This document shows positions 8,463-15,453 of a stretch of DNA of 64,000 bases, piece after piece. Origin of the DNA: Streptomyces sp. NBC_01255 (GTDB lineage: Bacteria > Actinomycetota > Actinomycetes > Streptomycetales > Streptomycetaceae); assembly GCF_036226445.1 (NCBI RefSeq), contig NZ_CP108474.1, positions 4,464,001 through 4,528,000 of the forward strand. Reading direction: 5' to 3'. The translations under genes were made by a program, and so were the position numbers. The notes beneath the pieces are model-generated. The model worked only from the letters and a program-made list of their open reading frames with translations. It made no database searches and was not told where the DNA came from. The stretch's first letter is position 1; the number at the start of each line of letters is the position of its first letter.

Positions 8463-9323
8463 TCAGCCGGCCGCGCAGTCGCGGCAGCTCCCCGGTTCGG
8501 GGGCGCGGTAGGCGCGGTCGCAGGTGTCGCAGTTTTGGAGGGGGTGCCGGGTGGCGGCCGGGTCGTTCGGGGCGCGGAACGGTGGCAAGGGTGGGAGCTG
8601 GGCCGTGAGGCGGTGGGCAAGGAGGGCAGCCGGGCGGATGAGGGGCTCCGGCGGTAGGGCGGAGGTCAGGGCGCGGTGTACGGCTTCGGGGGTGAGGTCG
8701 CGCTCCAGCCAGGCGGCGACTCCGGGGACGAGGTGTTCGGCGTCCGTGGCGGAGATCAGGAGTCGGGGGTCCTCGCGGCGGAGGCCGGAGAGGACGCCCA
8801 GGGCTGTCTGGAGGAGATCCGGGGCAGGGTACGCGGGCTGCGGTACGGCGGGGAGAGCGCGGCGGCGGGGTGGTTTGTCGGGGCTCCGGCGGGGCTGGGG
8901 CCGGGAGCTCGGGTCGTCCTCGCCTCCGCCCGTTCGGCCCGGCTGGTTGCAGGAGACCGTACGGGTGACCATGCGGCCCCCGTCGATGCGTACGCGGGTG
9001 CGCCGCAGGTAGCCGTGGGCCTCCAGCTCGCGCAGGGCGTTCGCGATCCGGGTCTTTCCCTCGGGGAAGCGCTCGGCGAGGGTGTCGATGTCGACCTGGG
9101 CGCCGGTCGGGAGCGACTGGATGTGTACTGCCAGGCCGATCGCGACGAGGGACAGGTCCTCGTGCTGGGCCAGGTGGTTGCCGACCACCGTGAAGCGGGT
9201 GGTGTGGTGGGCGTTGTCGTGGACTACGCCGCCGTAGCGCCTCCGGGTGCTCCGGGAGGAGTGGTTTTTCCCGTCGTTACGGGACTGGGCGTGCGGGCGC
9301 ACGCTAGTGTTCTGAACACCCAT
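8463..9323 (-). CDS. Winged-helix DNA-binding protein with C-terminal zinc-ribbon-like cysteines
   Basis: A 286-residue protein. After a basic lead, residues about 45-115 form a winged helix (LSLVAIGLAVHIQSLP, then TLAERFPEGKTRIANALRELEAHGYL), the HTH_36 type typical of replication- or conjugation-related regulators. A Pro/Arg-rich linker follows, then a helical domain and a C-terminal CDTC-x10-CRDC pattern that could bind zinc. The upstream start at 9323 is kept, though GTG near codon 34 (VVHDNAHHT) is an alternative. The first codons contain the palindrome GTGTTC-t-GAACAC. It lies beside the anti-sigma-like ATPase and the HTH/DUF397 pair, a grouping seen in Streptomyces developmental regulatory sets. 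Confidence 0.75.
   Translation of the reverse strand: MGVQNTSVRPHAQSRNDGKNHSSRSTRRRYGGVVHDNAHHTTRFTVVGNHLAQHEDLSLVAIGLAVHIQSLPTGAQVDIDTLAERFPEGKTRIANALRELEAHGYLRRTRVRIDGGRMVTRTVSCNQPGRTGGGEDDPSSRPQPRRSPDKPPRRRALPAVPQPAYPAPDLLQTALGVLSGLRREDPRLLISATDAEHLVPGVAAWLERDLTPEAVHRALTSALPPEPLIRPAALLAHRLTAQLPPLPPFRAPNDPAATRHPLQNCDTCDRAYRAPEPGSCRDCAAG
9307..9319. promoter_or_regulatory. Inverted repeat over the start of the winged-helix gene
   Basis: GTGTTC-t-GAACAC is a perfect 6-1-6 inverted repeat located at codons 2-6 of the gene starting at 9323. It could be an autoregulatory operator or chance; if the gene really starts further downstream, it would sit in the leader. Confidence 0.4.
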
Positions 9324-9612
9324 GGGGAAGGTACTGCTTCCTCTTGGTCAGGCCCTCGCACTGGGATTGCCGTCCCGGCGGGGGCCGACGTATGTCTGCG
9401 GTCATATGCCAGCCGAGCTGAGCGTAAGGCAGGCAACCGGGGCGAAATCCAGCTGAGTTGATGTTCTTCACCCGCATGAGTGAGCGTGCGCCCGGGGCGG
9501 GAGGGGTGGGGCTTGGTCCGGGTTCTTTCTCTCTGTGGTCGTCCTTTGGGAGACCCTCCGCCCCGCCGAACTCCGCATTTCCGGGGTTCGGTGGCTGCAT
9601 CGTCTTCGCAGG

Positions 9613-10044
9613 TCAGGGGTGCGGCAGGTCGAGTTCGGCCCATACGGTCTTCCGGGGTACGGGACCTGGCTCGACACCCCACCGGTCCGCCAGCGCCTCG
9701 ACGAGGAGCAGTCCGCGTCCGGAGTCGCTTGGGGGGAAGGGTGGTTGGAGGCGTGGGAGGTTCTCGCCTCGGGTGTCCGTCACCTCGATACGCAGGACGC
9801 TGTCGTGGGTGACGAGCGCCAGCCGGAAGCTCCGGCCGGCGACCCTGCCGTGAGTGGCCGCGTTCGCGGCGAGTTCGGCGACGACCTGGGTGGCGGCCTC
9901 CGCCACGCCGTACGGCACCTCGTGCTCCCGCATCCACTCGACGGCGAGCAGGCGGGCGAGCCGGGCCCCGCGTGGTGTGGGGGACAGGAGGACGGTGAAG
10001 TGGCGTGTGGGCGAAAGGACTTGGGTGGTGTTCTGCTGATTCAC
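9613..10044 (-). CDS. ATP-binding anti-sigma-factor-like kinase (GHKL fold)
   Basis: A 143-residue HATPase_c-type protein of the SpoIIAB/RsbW-like group abundant in Streptomyces. Landmarks: AATQVVAELAANAATHG (N-box with the Asn that coordinates magnesium-ATP, about residues 50-66), DTRG (G1-like), and SGRGLLLVEALADRWG (G2 region). Such proteins bind sigma or anti-anti-sigma factors, or phosphorylate partners; no sigma factor is adjacent. It is divergent from the XRE/DUF5753 gene at 10197, matching the abaA/whiJ-like arrangement in which an ATPase, a HTH protein and a DUF397 protein cluster. Partner and pathway are not visible here. Confidence 0.85.
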   Translation of the reverse strand: MNQQNTTQVLSPTRHFTVLLSPTPRGARLARLLAVEWMREHEVPYGVAEAATQVVAELAANAATHGRVAGRSFRLALVTHDSVLRIEVTDTRGENLPRLQPPFPPSDSGRGLLLVEALADRWGVEPGPVPRKTVWAELDLPHP

Positions 10045-10105
10045 GTCACCGAGCGTGGCCGCCCCCGCTTACCGTGAACAGTGACGACGCCGATGCGTAG
10101 GGTGA

Positions 10106-10146
10106 CTGTCCGGAGCTTGTCCACTGCTGTCCGGGCTGTCCGGAGC
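10106..10146. promoter_or_regulatory. CTGTCCGG direct repeats in the ATPase/HTH divergent promoter region
   Basis: CTGTCCGG occurs at 10106-10113, 10127-10134 and 10136-10143; the longer CTGTCCGGAGC occurs twice, exactly 30 bp apart (about three helical turns). A TAGGGT hexamer at 10098-10103 fits a minus-10 element for the plus-strand HTH gene. These are candidate binding sites for the adjacent HTH protein. Confidence 0.5.
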
Positions 10147-10196
10147 CCTTCCGGGGGAGGTGTCGCGCCACGAAGGGGCGAGGGAAGGGTGCGGGT

Positions 10197-11072
10197 ATGT
10201 CGGTGGACGGTGGGGCGCAGCGGCTCAAGACCGAAGCGGACGAGCCGGGGTGGGAGGTCGATCCCGACGATGACTGGGGCGTGGCCGTAGTCGCCACTGT
10301 GGGGCGGCAGTTGAGGCTGCGGAGGGAAGCGGTGGGGATGCGGGCCGCCGAGCTCGGGGCGGCTACCGGCTATGGCGAGGACCTCATCTACAAGATCGAG
10401 AGCGGGAAGCGGATCCCGCGACCTGAGTTCCTGGACAAGGCGGACGAGGTGTTGGGGGCGGGGGGTCTGCTCTCCGCCATGAAGGAGGACGTGGCGAAGG
10501 TCCGCTACCCGAAGAAGGTGCGGGATCTGGGGGACGCCGAGGCGAAGGCCGTAGAGATCGGTGTGTACGTCTGCAACAGCATCAGTGGGTTGTTGCAGAC
10601 GCCGGAACACGCTCGTGCCGCGTTCGAGTCGCGGCAACCTCCCTACCCGGAGGCCGAGGTGGAGCGGTTGGTGACCGCTCGGGTGGCTCGGCAGTCCATC
10701 TTCGCGCGAGAGCCGGCGCCTTCGCTCGGTTTCGTGCTGGAAGAGGCGCTGCTGCGACGGCCACTGGGAGGCACAATGGTGTGGCGAGGACAGCTCGAAC
10801 GTCTTCTGGAGGTGGGTCGGTTGCGTAACGTCACGCTTCAGGTGATGCCGACGCACGTAGAGGTCCATCCCGGTCTGGACGGCAGGATCGAGCTGCTGAA
10901 GTTCGTGGACGGTACTGCGACGGGACGCTCCGACGGTGCCTTTAACGGTCGTCCCGTCGCGGACCCGAGGCAGGTACGCATCCTTGAGCTGCGGTATGGC
11001 ACGATCCGGGCTCAGGCTCTCCCGCCCCGGGAGTCGCTGGCCTTCATTGAGCAACTGCTGGGAGAGACATGA
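10197..11072 (+). CDS. XRE-family regulator with DUF5753 domain (WhiJ-like)
   Basis: A 291-residue protein. Residues about 33-90 are an XRE helix-turn-helix (VGRQLRLRREAVGM, then GYGEDLIYKIESGKRIP). Residues about 110-285 are DUF5753, the ligand/partner-binding domain found in WhiJ-type Streptomyces regulators, with the conserved QTPEHARA and GLDGRIELLKF-type segments. The ATG follows GAGGGAAGGG. The stop overlaps the DUF397 gene by 4 nt (ATGA), so the pair is co-translated. In S. coelicolor, WhiJ-like proteins pair with small DUF397 proteins that relieve repression during development; the same relation is inferred here. Confidence 0.9.
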   Translation: MSVDGGAQRLKTEADEPGWEVDPDDDWGVAVVATVGRQLRLRREAVGMRAAELGAATGYGEDLIYKIESGKRIPRPEFLDKADEVLGAGGLLSAMKEDVAKVRYPKKVRDLGDAEAKAVEIGVYVCNSISGLLQTPEHARAAFESRQPPYPEAEVERLVTARVARQSIFAREPAPSLGFVLEEALLRRPLGGTMVWRGQLERLLEVGRLRNVTLQVMPTHVEVHPGLDGRIELLKFVDGTATGRSDGAFNGRPVADPRQVRILELRYGTIRAQALPPRESLAFIEQLLGET

Positions 11073-11278
11073 TCCGCAAGTCCTCTACCGGGGACGCCTC
11101 CGAACTGGCGTGGTTCAAGAGCAGCTACAGCGACGGCAACGAGGGCGACTCGTGCATCGAGGTAGCCACTACCCCCGCCACCGTCCACGTCCGCGACTCC
11201 AAGAACCTCGGCGGTCCCCAGCTCGCGCTGACGCCGACCGCCTGGGCGGGGTTCGTCTCGTACGCCGTCCGTAACTGA
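11069..11278 (+). CDS. DUF397 small protein
   Basis: A 69-residue protein with the full DUF397 signature: AWFKSSYSDGNEGDSCIEVA at residues 14-33, then VHVRDSK and LTPTAWAGFVSYA. DUF397 proteins are encoded next to XRE/DUF5753 regulators and are thought to bind them and modulate DNA binding. It is translationally coupled to the regulator by an ATGA overlap. A complete, unremarkable member. Confidence 0.93.
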   Translation: MIRKSSTGDASELAWFKSSYSDGNEGDSCIEVATTPATVHVRDSKNLGGPQLALTPTAWAGFVSYAVRN

Positions 11279-11343
11279 CGTACACAGGAACCCACAGCCC
11301 GCTCTCACGTTCCTGACAGGCCTGCTTCCTAGGGTCCTCGCCC

Positions 11344-12282
11344 ATGAGCGAAAACCAGAAGCACAGGCGGGGCATGACCCGGCGGCGGGCACTCGTCGCG
11401 GGTGGTGGGGTCGTGGTCGCGGCGGGGATCGGCGCCGGGGTCGTCTCCACCGCCTCGGCGGACGGAGCGGCCGGAAAGGCGAAGTCGGCCGCGAAGCCCA
11501 CTGCGGGCGAGGCCTGTTACCGGCTGACGTCGGAGACGACCGAAGGGCCGTACTACATCGACGCGGACAAGATCCGCAGGGACATCACGGAGGACCGGGA
11601 GGGCATCCCGATGACCGTGCGGCTCAAGGTGATCGACTCCGACACCTGCAAGCCGCTGCGGGGCGCCGCCGTCGACGTCTGGCACTGCGACGCGCTCGGC
11701 ATCTACTCCGGGTACGAGAGCCTCAGCACGGGTGGTGGGGGTGGGGCCCCCGGGGGCGGTACGCCGCCGACCGGTACGCCGCCCACTGACGCGCCCACCG
11801 GCACCCCGCCCACCGGTACGCCCCCGACAGGCGGCCCCGGCGGTGGCGGTGGTGGCGGGCACGAGGAGCCCACCGACGACAAGCGGTACCTGCGCGGCAC
11901 CCAGCTCACCGACAAGCACGGGTACGTGGAGTTCCGGACGGTCTTCCCCGGCTGGTACCGGGGGCGTTGCGTGCACGTCCACACCAAGGTGCACGTCGGC
12001 GGGAAGATGACGGCGACCGGGTACGAGGGCGGGCACACCTGCCACACCGGGCAGCTCTTCTTCGCGGAGAGCGCCGTTCTCGACTCGGCGAAGGTCGCCC
12101 CGTACTCCACCAGCACCACCGAGCGCACGACCCTCGACGACGACACCATCTACCCCGGCAACGGGGCCGAGGGCGGCCTGCTCACCCTCAAGTACCCGAA
12201 GGGGAAGATCGCGAAGGGGGTCGTCGCCACGCTGACGATGGGCGTCGACCCGGACGAGACCCACACGGGTACCTCCGCCTAA
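11344..12282 (+). CDS. Secreted intradiol dioxygenase-like protein with Pro/Thr/Gly insert
   Basis: A 312-residue Tat substrate: MTRRRALVAGGG near residues 11-22 is a twin-arginine-type signal with an alanine-rich exit. The catalytic domain has EGPYYID (about 61-67), DVWHCDALGIYSGY with iron ligand Tyr121, FPGWYRGRCVHVH with Tyr205, His211 and His213, so all four non-haem iron ligands of the intradiol family are present. Between the first and second ligand lies a ~40-residue Gly/Pro/Thr repeat (PPTGTPPT units), an unusual insertion. Substrate is unknown; secreted relatives are poorly characterised. The stop overlaps the stop of the convergent gene, with a short CCTCCG/CGGAGG hairpin spanning both. 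Confidence 0.87.
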   Translation: MSENQKHRRGMTRRRALVAGGGVVVAAGIGAGVVSTASADGAAGKAKSAAKPTAGEACYRLTSETTEGPYYIDADKIRRDITEDREGIPMTVRLKVIDSDTCKPLRGAAVDVWHCDALGIYSGYESLSTGGGGGAPGGGTPPTGTPPTDAPTGTPPTGTPPTGGPGGGGGGGHEEPTDDKRYLRGTQLTDKHGYVEFRTVFPGWYRGRCVHVHTKVHVGGKMTATGYEGGHTCHTGQLFFAESAVLDSAKVAPYSTSTTERTTLDDDTIYPGNGAEGGLLTLKYPKGKIAKGVVATLTMGVDPDETHTGTSA

Positions 12283-13169
12283 CGGAGGCCGTCCAGGAAC
12301 AGGGCGGCGGCGAGCAGATGGCCGCTGCCCCGGGGCCGGAGGCCGCGATTCCGCAGCCGGCGGTCGAGGTCGTCGAGGGCCAGGTGGCCTGCCAGGACCT
12401 CCCGGGCGCCGTCCTGGACCTCCCGCAGGCCGTGCGGGCCCGCCGTGTGCAGCAGGCCGGTGTCCTGGAGGGTCGTCATGACGGCGAGCAGGGCGTTGAT
12501 CCGTGCCTCCGGCTCGCGTGCCCCGGCGCGCCGGGCCGTGTCCAGCGCCGCCAACGCCCGCCGTACGTGCGGGAACCCGGCCCGCGCCTCGCCCTTCGCG
12601 CCGGCGGCGCCGTACCGGACGGAGACGGCGGAGCCGGGGGTGGGCGTGCGCGGTGCCCGCCGGTCCGGGTGGGCGGCGATCCGTCCCGCGAGCGCGGTTG
12701 CTTCCTCGGCCGTCCCACGCGGCGCGAGAGCGGCCCCGGCCACGAGCAGCCCAAGCGGCCACACGGCCCCGTGGTGCAGCACCCGCCCCCCATCGGCCCG
12801 CGCCATGTCCCGCTCGGTGGACCGCCCGACCGCCCCGAGTTCGATCCGCAGTGCCGCCGAGGGCTCCGCGACCCGCCGTGCGACCGCCGCCATCGCGGCG
12901 AGCCCGGGCGCCAACGCCTCGGCGGACCATCGCAGGTCCCCGCCGTCCGTGCGCTGCCCGCCCGGAAGCCCCGGCCTGGGCGTCAGGTCGATCCCCGCCA
13001 CCAGCGCTTCCACGGCGGCGCGGGCCAGCCTCTCGTCCTCACGACTCCCGATACTCCCGATCATGCGCGGCACGCTAGGCCCCGGACCTGGGAGCCTGCT
13101 CGCCGCCGCCTGTGCAGCGGCTGTGTCCGTCACCCCGTCGAGCCGTACGACGCATCCCGGCGAACCCAT
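12279..13169 (-). CDS. Triphosphoribosyl-dephospho-CoA synthase homologue (CitG/MdcB family)
   Basis: Enzymes of this family make 2'-(5''-triphosphoribosyl)-3'-dephospho-CoA, the prosthetic-group precursor of citrate lyase or malonate decarboxylase. Visible family features: LARAAVEALVAGIDLTPRPGLPGG (usual TPKPGLVD, here altered), APGLAAMAAVARRV, HHGAVWPLGLLVAGAAL and the core LQDTGLLHTAGPHGLREVQDGA. Neither acyl carrier nor lyase/decarboxylase subunits lie nearby, so the substrate apoprotein is not evident. The start is uncertain: 13169 is the longest ATG, but the family homology begins around ATG 13064. It follows the MFS gene by 12 nt in the same direction. Confidence 0.75.
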   Translation of the reverse strand: MGSPGCVVRLDGVTDTAAAQAAASRLPGPGPSVPRMIGSIGSREDERLARAAVEALVAGIDLTPRPGLPGGQRTDGGDLRWSAEALAPGLAAMAAVARRVAEPSAALRIELGAVGRSTERDMARADGGRVLHHGAVWPLGLLVAGAALAPRGTAEEATALAGRIAAHPDRRAPRTPTPGSAVSVRYGAAGAKGEARAGFPHVRRALAALDTARRAGAREPEARINALLAVMTTLQDTGLLHTAGPHGLREVQDGAREVLAGHLALDDLDRRLRNRGLRPRGSGHLLAAALFLDGLR

Positions 13170-13181
13170 GCGGCTGCGGCA

Positions 13182-14408
13182 CTAGACACCTCCGATGCGG
13201 CTCTGCGCCGCCGGCACCACTCTGCCGATCGTCGTGGCGAGTGTGGCTCCGAGGACGCCGACGCCGGCCAGGGTCAGCCAGATCGCGGTCGCCCCGCTGG
13301 ACAGCAACACGGAGAGGGCGGCCGGAGCGACCGCTCCTGCGACGGTCACGGCGAGCTGGTTGAGGGCCAAGTACCGGCCGCGGAGAGCGTCTGGGGCGCT
13401 CTCCGCGGCGACAGTCGAGGCGATGGGTCCGCAGAGGACTTCGCCGAAGGTGTAGCTGACCGCACCGAGCAGGACGATGCCGACCGCGAGGGCGAGCGCA
13501 GCCACGCGGTCGGCGGCAAGGAACAGGAGGTAGCCGGCCACGAAGCAGGCGTGTCCGGCGACGAGGACGCGGCTGCGGATCCGCCCGCTGAGCCACCCGA
13601 CGACGATGCCTTGGCCGAAGCCGACCATCAGGGTGTTGAGCGTGAAGATCGCACCGGCAGTCCAGCCGGGCAGTCCCAGCACGTCCACGGCGTAGACAGG
13701 TATCGCGATGTTGAGGGCGAACAAGGAGATCGCAAAGCACAGTTGATGCGCGACCAGCGACAGGTACCGCCGGTCCCGGAGCACGTGCCCCCAGCCTCCG
13801 GCAGCGTCCTGGCCCGCCTTGGGGCGGATGTTCGGCACGGCCCGCATCAGAACGAACGCGGTGACATAGGACAAGGCGTTGACGACCACCATCGCGGCCC
13901 AGACGCCGTGGGTGCCGAAACTGACCGCGACGGCGGAGAGCAGCCCGCCGAGTGCGTAGCCGAGGTTGCGTACGGAACCCAGAAGACCGAACCATCGCTC
14001 CCGTCGGCCGGGCGCGGCCAGCGCCGTGACGGTCACGCCGTAGCAGCTGAAGGACACCGCCCGCCCGGCACTGTTCAACCAGGCGCAGATGACGATCTGC
14101 CATGTCTGGCCCGCGACGAGATACCCGGCGAAGCCGAGCGCCTGGGCCAGGTTCGCCGCCTGCAGTACGGGCTTGGCGCCGTACCGGTCGGCGAGTCCTC
14201 CGACCAGAGGACCCGCGGGGAGCGCCAGCAGCCCGGCCGTCGTCAGCGCCGCGCCCACCTGCACCAGCGTCAGCGACGTCGTGGCCAGGAAATACAGCAT
14301 CGAAACGGGGACGAAGACACCGGTGCCGATCGAGTCGATGACGATCGCTGCGACGAAACGGCCGTGCCGAGCTGTCGAGGGACGGATCGTGCCATCGGGA
14401 ATAGTCAC
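13182..14408 (-). CDS. MFS drug/metabolite exporter
   Basis: A 408-residue, 12-helix major facilitator. The signature between helices 2 and 3 is visible as GGLADRYGAKPVL (about residues 70-83), and a second-half equivalent VVGWLSGRIRSRVLV is present. It is divergent from an HxlR-family regulator, the usual layout for an exporter controlled by a ligand-responsive repressor. Translation starts at GTG 14408. TACCGT on the minus strand (14416-14421) lies exactly 7 nt before the GTG, a leaderless-transcript layout, and is embedded in the palindrome array at 14418-14440. Substrate unknown. Confidence 0.88.
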   Translation of the reverse strand: MTIPDGTIRPSTARHGRFVAAIVIDSIGTGVFVPVSMLYFLATTSLTLVQVGAALTTAGLLALPAGPLVGGLADRYGAKPVLQAANLAQALGFAGYLVAGQTWQIVICAWLNSAGRAVSFSCYGVTVTALAAPGRRERWFGLLGSVRNLGYALGGLLSAVAVSFGTHGVWAAMVVVNALSYVTAFVLMRAVPNIRPKAGQDAAGGWGHVLRDRRYLSLVAHQLCFAISLFALNIAIPVYAVDVLGLPGWTAGAIFTLNTLMVGFGQGIVVGWLSGRIRSRVLVAGHACFVAGYLLFLAADRVAALALAVGIVLLGAVSYTFGEVLCGPIASTVAAESAPDALRGRYLALNQLAVTVAGAVAPAALSVLLSSGATAIWLTLAGVGVLGATLATTIGRVVPAAQSRIGGV

Positions 14409-14417
14409 GACCCGGAC

Positions 14418-14440
14418 GGTATAAATTCGATACCGGTATC
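14418..14440. promoter_or_regulatory. HxlR operator candidate between MFS and regulator genes
   Basis: GATACCGGTATC (14429-14440) is a perfect 12-bp palindrome, and GGTAT-N7-ATACC (14418-14434) overlaps it, giving three ATACC/GGTAT half-sites in 23 bp. The only gap between the divergent genes is 55 bp, so these sites overlap both promoters. Confidence 0.65.
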
Positions 14441-14463
14441 TACAACGCTACCGGGAGTCGTGC

Positions 14464-14826
14464 ATGGGTAACGCGTACAACGTCATGGCCGCGACCTGCC
14501 CCAGTCGCACCGTTCTGCACCGGATCGGGGCGCGCTGGACGGTGTTCATCGTCAACGCGCTGGACAACAGGCCGATGCGATTCACCGAGCTCAAGGCGCA
14601 CATCCGGGGGATCACATCGAAGGCGCTCACCGAGACCCTTCGCGCGATGGAGTACGACGGTCTGATCTCTCGCACGGAGATTCCCGCAAGTCCCCCGCAT
14701 GTCGAGTACGCCCTCACCGACCTCGGGCGGTCCCTGCTCACACCCCTGCGTGCCGTCCGGGAATGGGCCGAGAGCCACGTCCCCGACATCGAACGCGCCC
14801 GCGCCCAAGCGGACGCGCAGCGGTAG
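14464..14826 (+). CDS. HxlR-family transcriptional regulator
   Basis: A 120-residue winged-helix protein. The HxlR signature is clear: CPSRTVLHRIGARWTVFIV at residues 12-30 with Cys12 at the usual redox- or ligand-sensing position, then RFTELKAHIRGITSKALTETLRAMEYDGLI and the wing RTEIPASPPHVEYALTDLG. It likely represses itself and the divergent MFS gene through the palindromes at 14418-14440. The signal is unknown; family members sense aldehydes, quinones or electrophiles. Confidence 0.92.
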   Translation: MGNAYNVMAATCPSRTVLHRIGARWTVFIVNALDNRPMRFTELKAHIRGITSKALTETLRAMEYDGLISRTEIPASPPHVEYALTDLGRSLLTPLRAVREWAESHVPDIERARAQADAQR

Positions 14827-14936
14827 CCCCGAACACCGGGTGCGTCGCGGGAAGCCGGTGACCATGCCGGCCGACGGATCCTGCACGCCCGCAACTCCCA
14901 CGCCAGGGAAATCGTCCTGAGAAATTTCGCCGGGGC

Positions 14937-14963
14937 TGTCACACATCCCGTCCGGGCTCCGTC
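14937..14963 (+). promoter_or_regulatory. Candidate ECF41-type sigma promoter
   Basis: TGTCACA at 14937-14943 and CGTC at 14960-14963 are separated by 16 bp, the arrangement reported for ECF41 sigma-factor promoters. It sits about 58 nt before the DoxX-like start and no other gene intervenes. No ECF41 sigma gene is in the window. Confidence 0.55.
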
Positions 14964-15020
14964 AGTGCTGTGTCCGGCTCGGTCGAGGCGGACACGGGAA
15001 AGGCTGAAGGAGCCGTCGCG

Positions 15021-15374
15021 ATGTTCACCGAGATGTCCACCACCGCAGTCGTCGTCACCGCCGTCGCCGCCTTCATGGCCGGGTTCTCCGCCGCGGCGAT
15101 CTTCTTCAAGGCCGCCTTCGTCGTCGAGCCCCTCGCCGCGTACGGCGTGCCGCAGTCGTGGTGGAACTGGCTCGGGGCCGCCAAGGCCGCCGGGGCCGCC
15201 GGGCTCGTCGTCGGGTTCTTCGTGCCGGTCATCGGGACCCTCGCCGCGATCGGACTGATCCTGTACTTCGCCGGCGCCGTGATCACCATCGTGCGGGCCC
15301 GCTCGTACGCCCACGTGCCCTTCCCGCTGGTCTACATGGCCCCCGCCGTCGCCGCCCTGGCTCTGACCTGGTGA
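15021..15374 (+). CDS. DoxX-like membrane protein
   Basis: A 117-residue protein with four predicted membrane helices: VVVTAVAAFMAGFSAAAIFF, then LGAAKAAGAAGLVVGFFV, LAAIGLILYFAGAVITIV and LVYMAPAVAALAL. The pattern PLAAYGVPQSWWNWLGAAKAAGA matches the DoxX-like family. Start at 15021 is chosen because AAGGAG lies 8 nt upstream; an in-frame ATG at 14970 would place coding over the spacer and lacks a Shine-Dalgarno. It lies behind a possible ECF41-type promoter, which fits: ECF41 regulons often contain small oxidoreductase- or DoxX-type genes. Function in redox/thiol stress is inferred. Confidence 0.82.
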   Translation: MFTEMSTTAVVVTAVAAFMAGFSAAAIFFKAAFVVEPLAAYGVPQSWWNWLGAAKAAGAAGLVVGFFVPVIGTLAAIGLILYFAGAVITIVRARSYAHVPFPLVYMAPAVAALALTW

Positions 15375-15392
15375 CCCGTTCCGTAGGACGGC

Positions 15393-15431
15393 GAAGGCCG
15401 CCGCCCCTGTTCACAGGGGACGGCGGCCTTC
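15393..15431. terminator. Bidirectional terminator between DoxX-like gene and metG
   Basis: A 17-bp stem (15393-15409 with 15414-15431, one bulged A) and a 4-nt loop lie between convergent genes, with CTTC on one side and GTCC on the other. Confidence 0.75.
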
Positions 15432-15453
15432 TTCGTACGCGTACGCCGGGGCG

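Noticed and set aside
9324..9612. Extra small genes in the 289-bp gap behind the winged-helix gene
   Set aside because: Candidate ORFs lack ribosome-binding sites and protein-like composition; I see only leader sequence here.
11967..14471. 834-codon plus-strand frame across several genes
   Set aside because: It runs antisense to the CitG-like and MFS genes, which have clear family motifs; composition is shadow-like.
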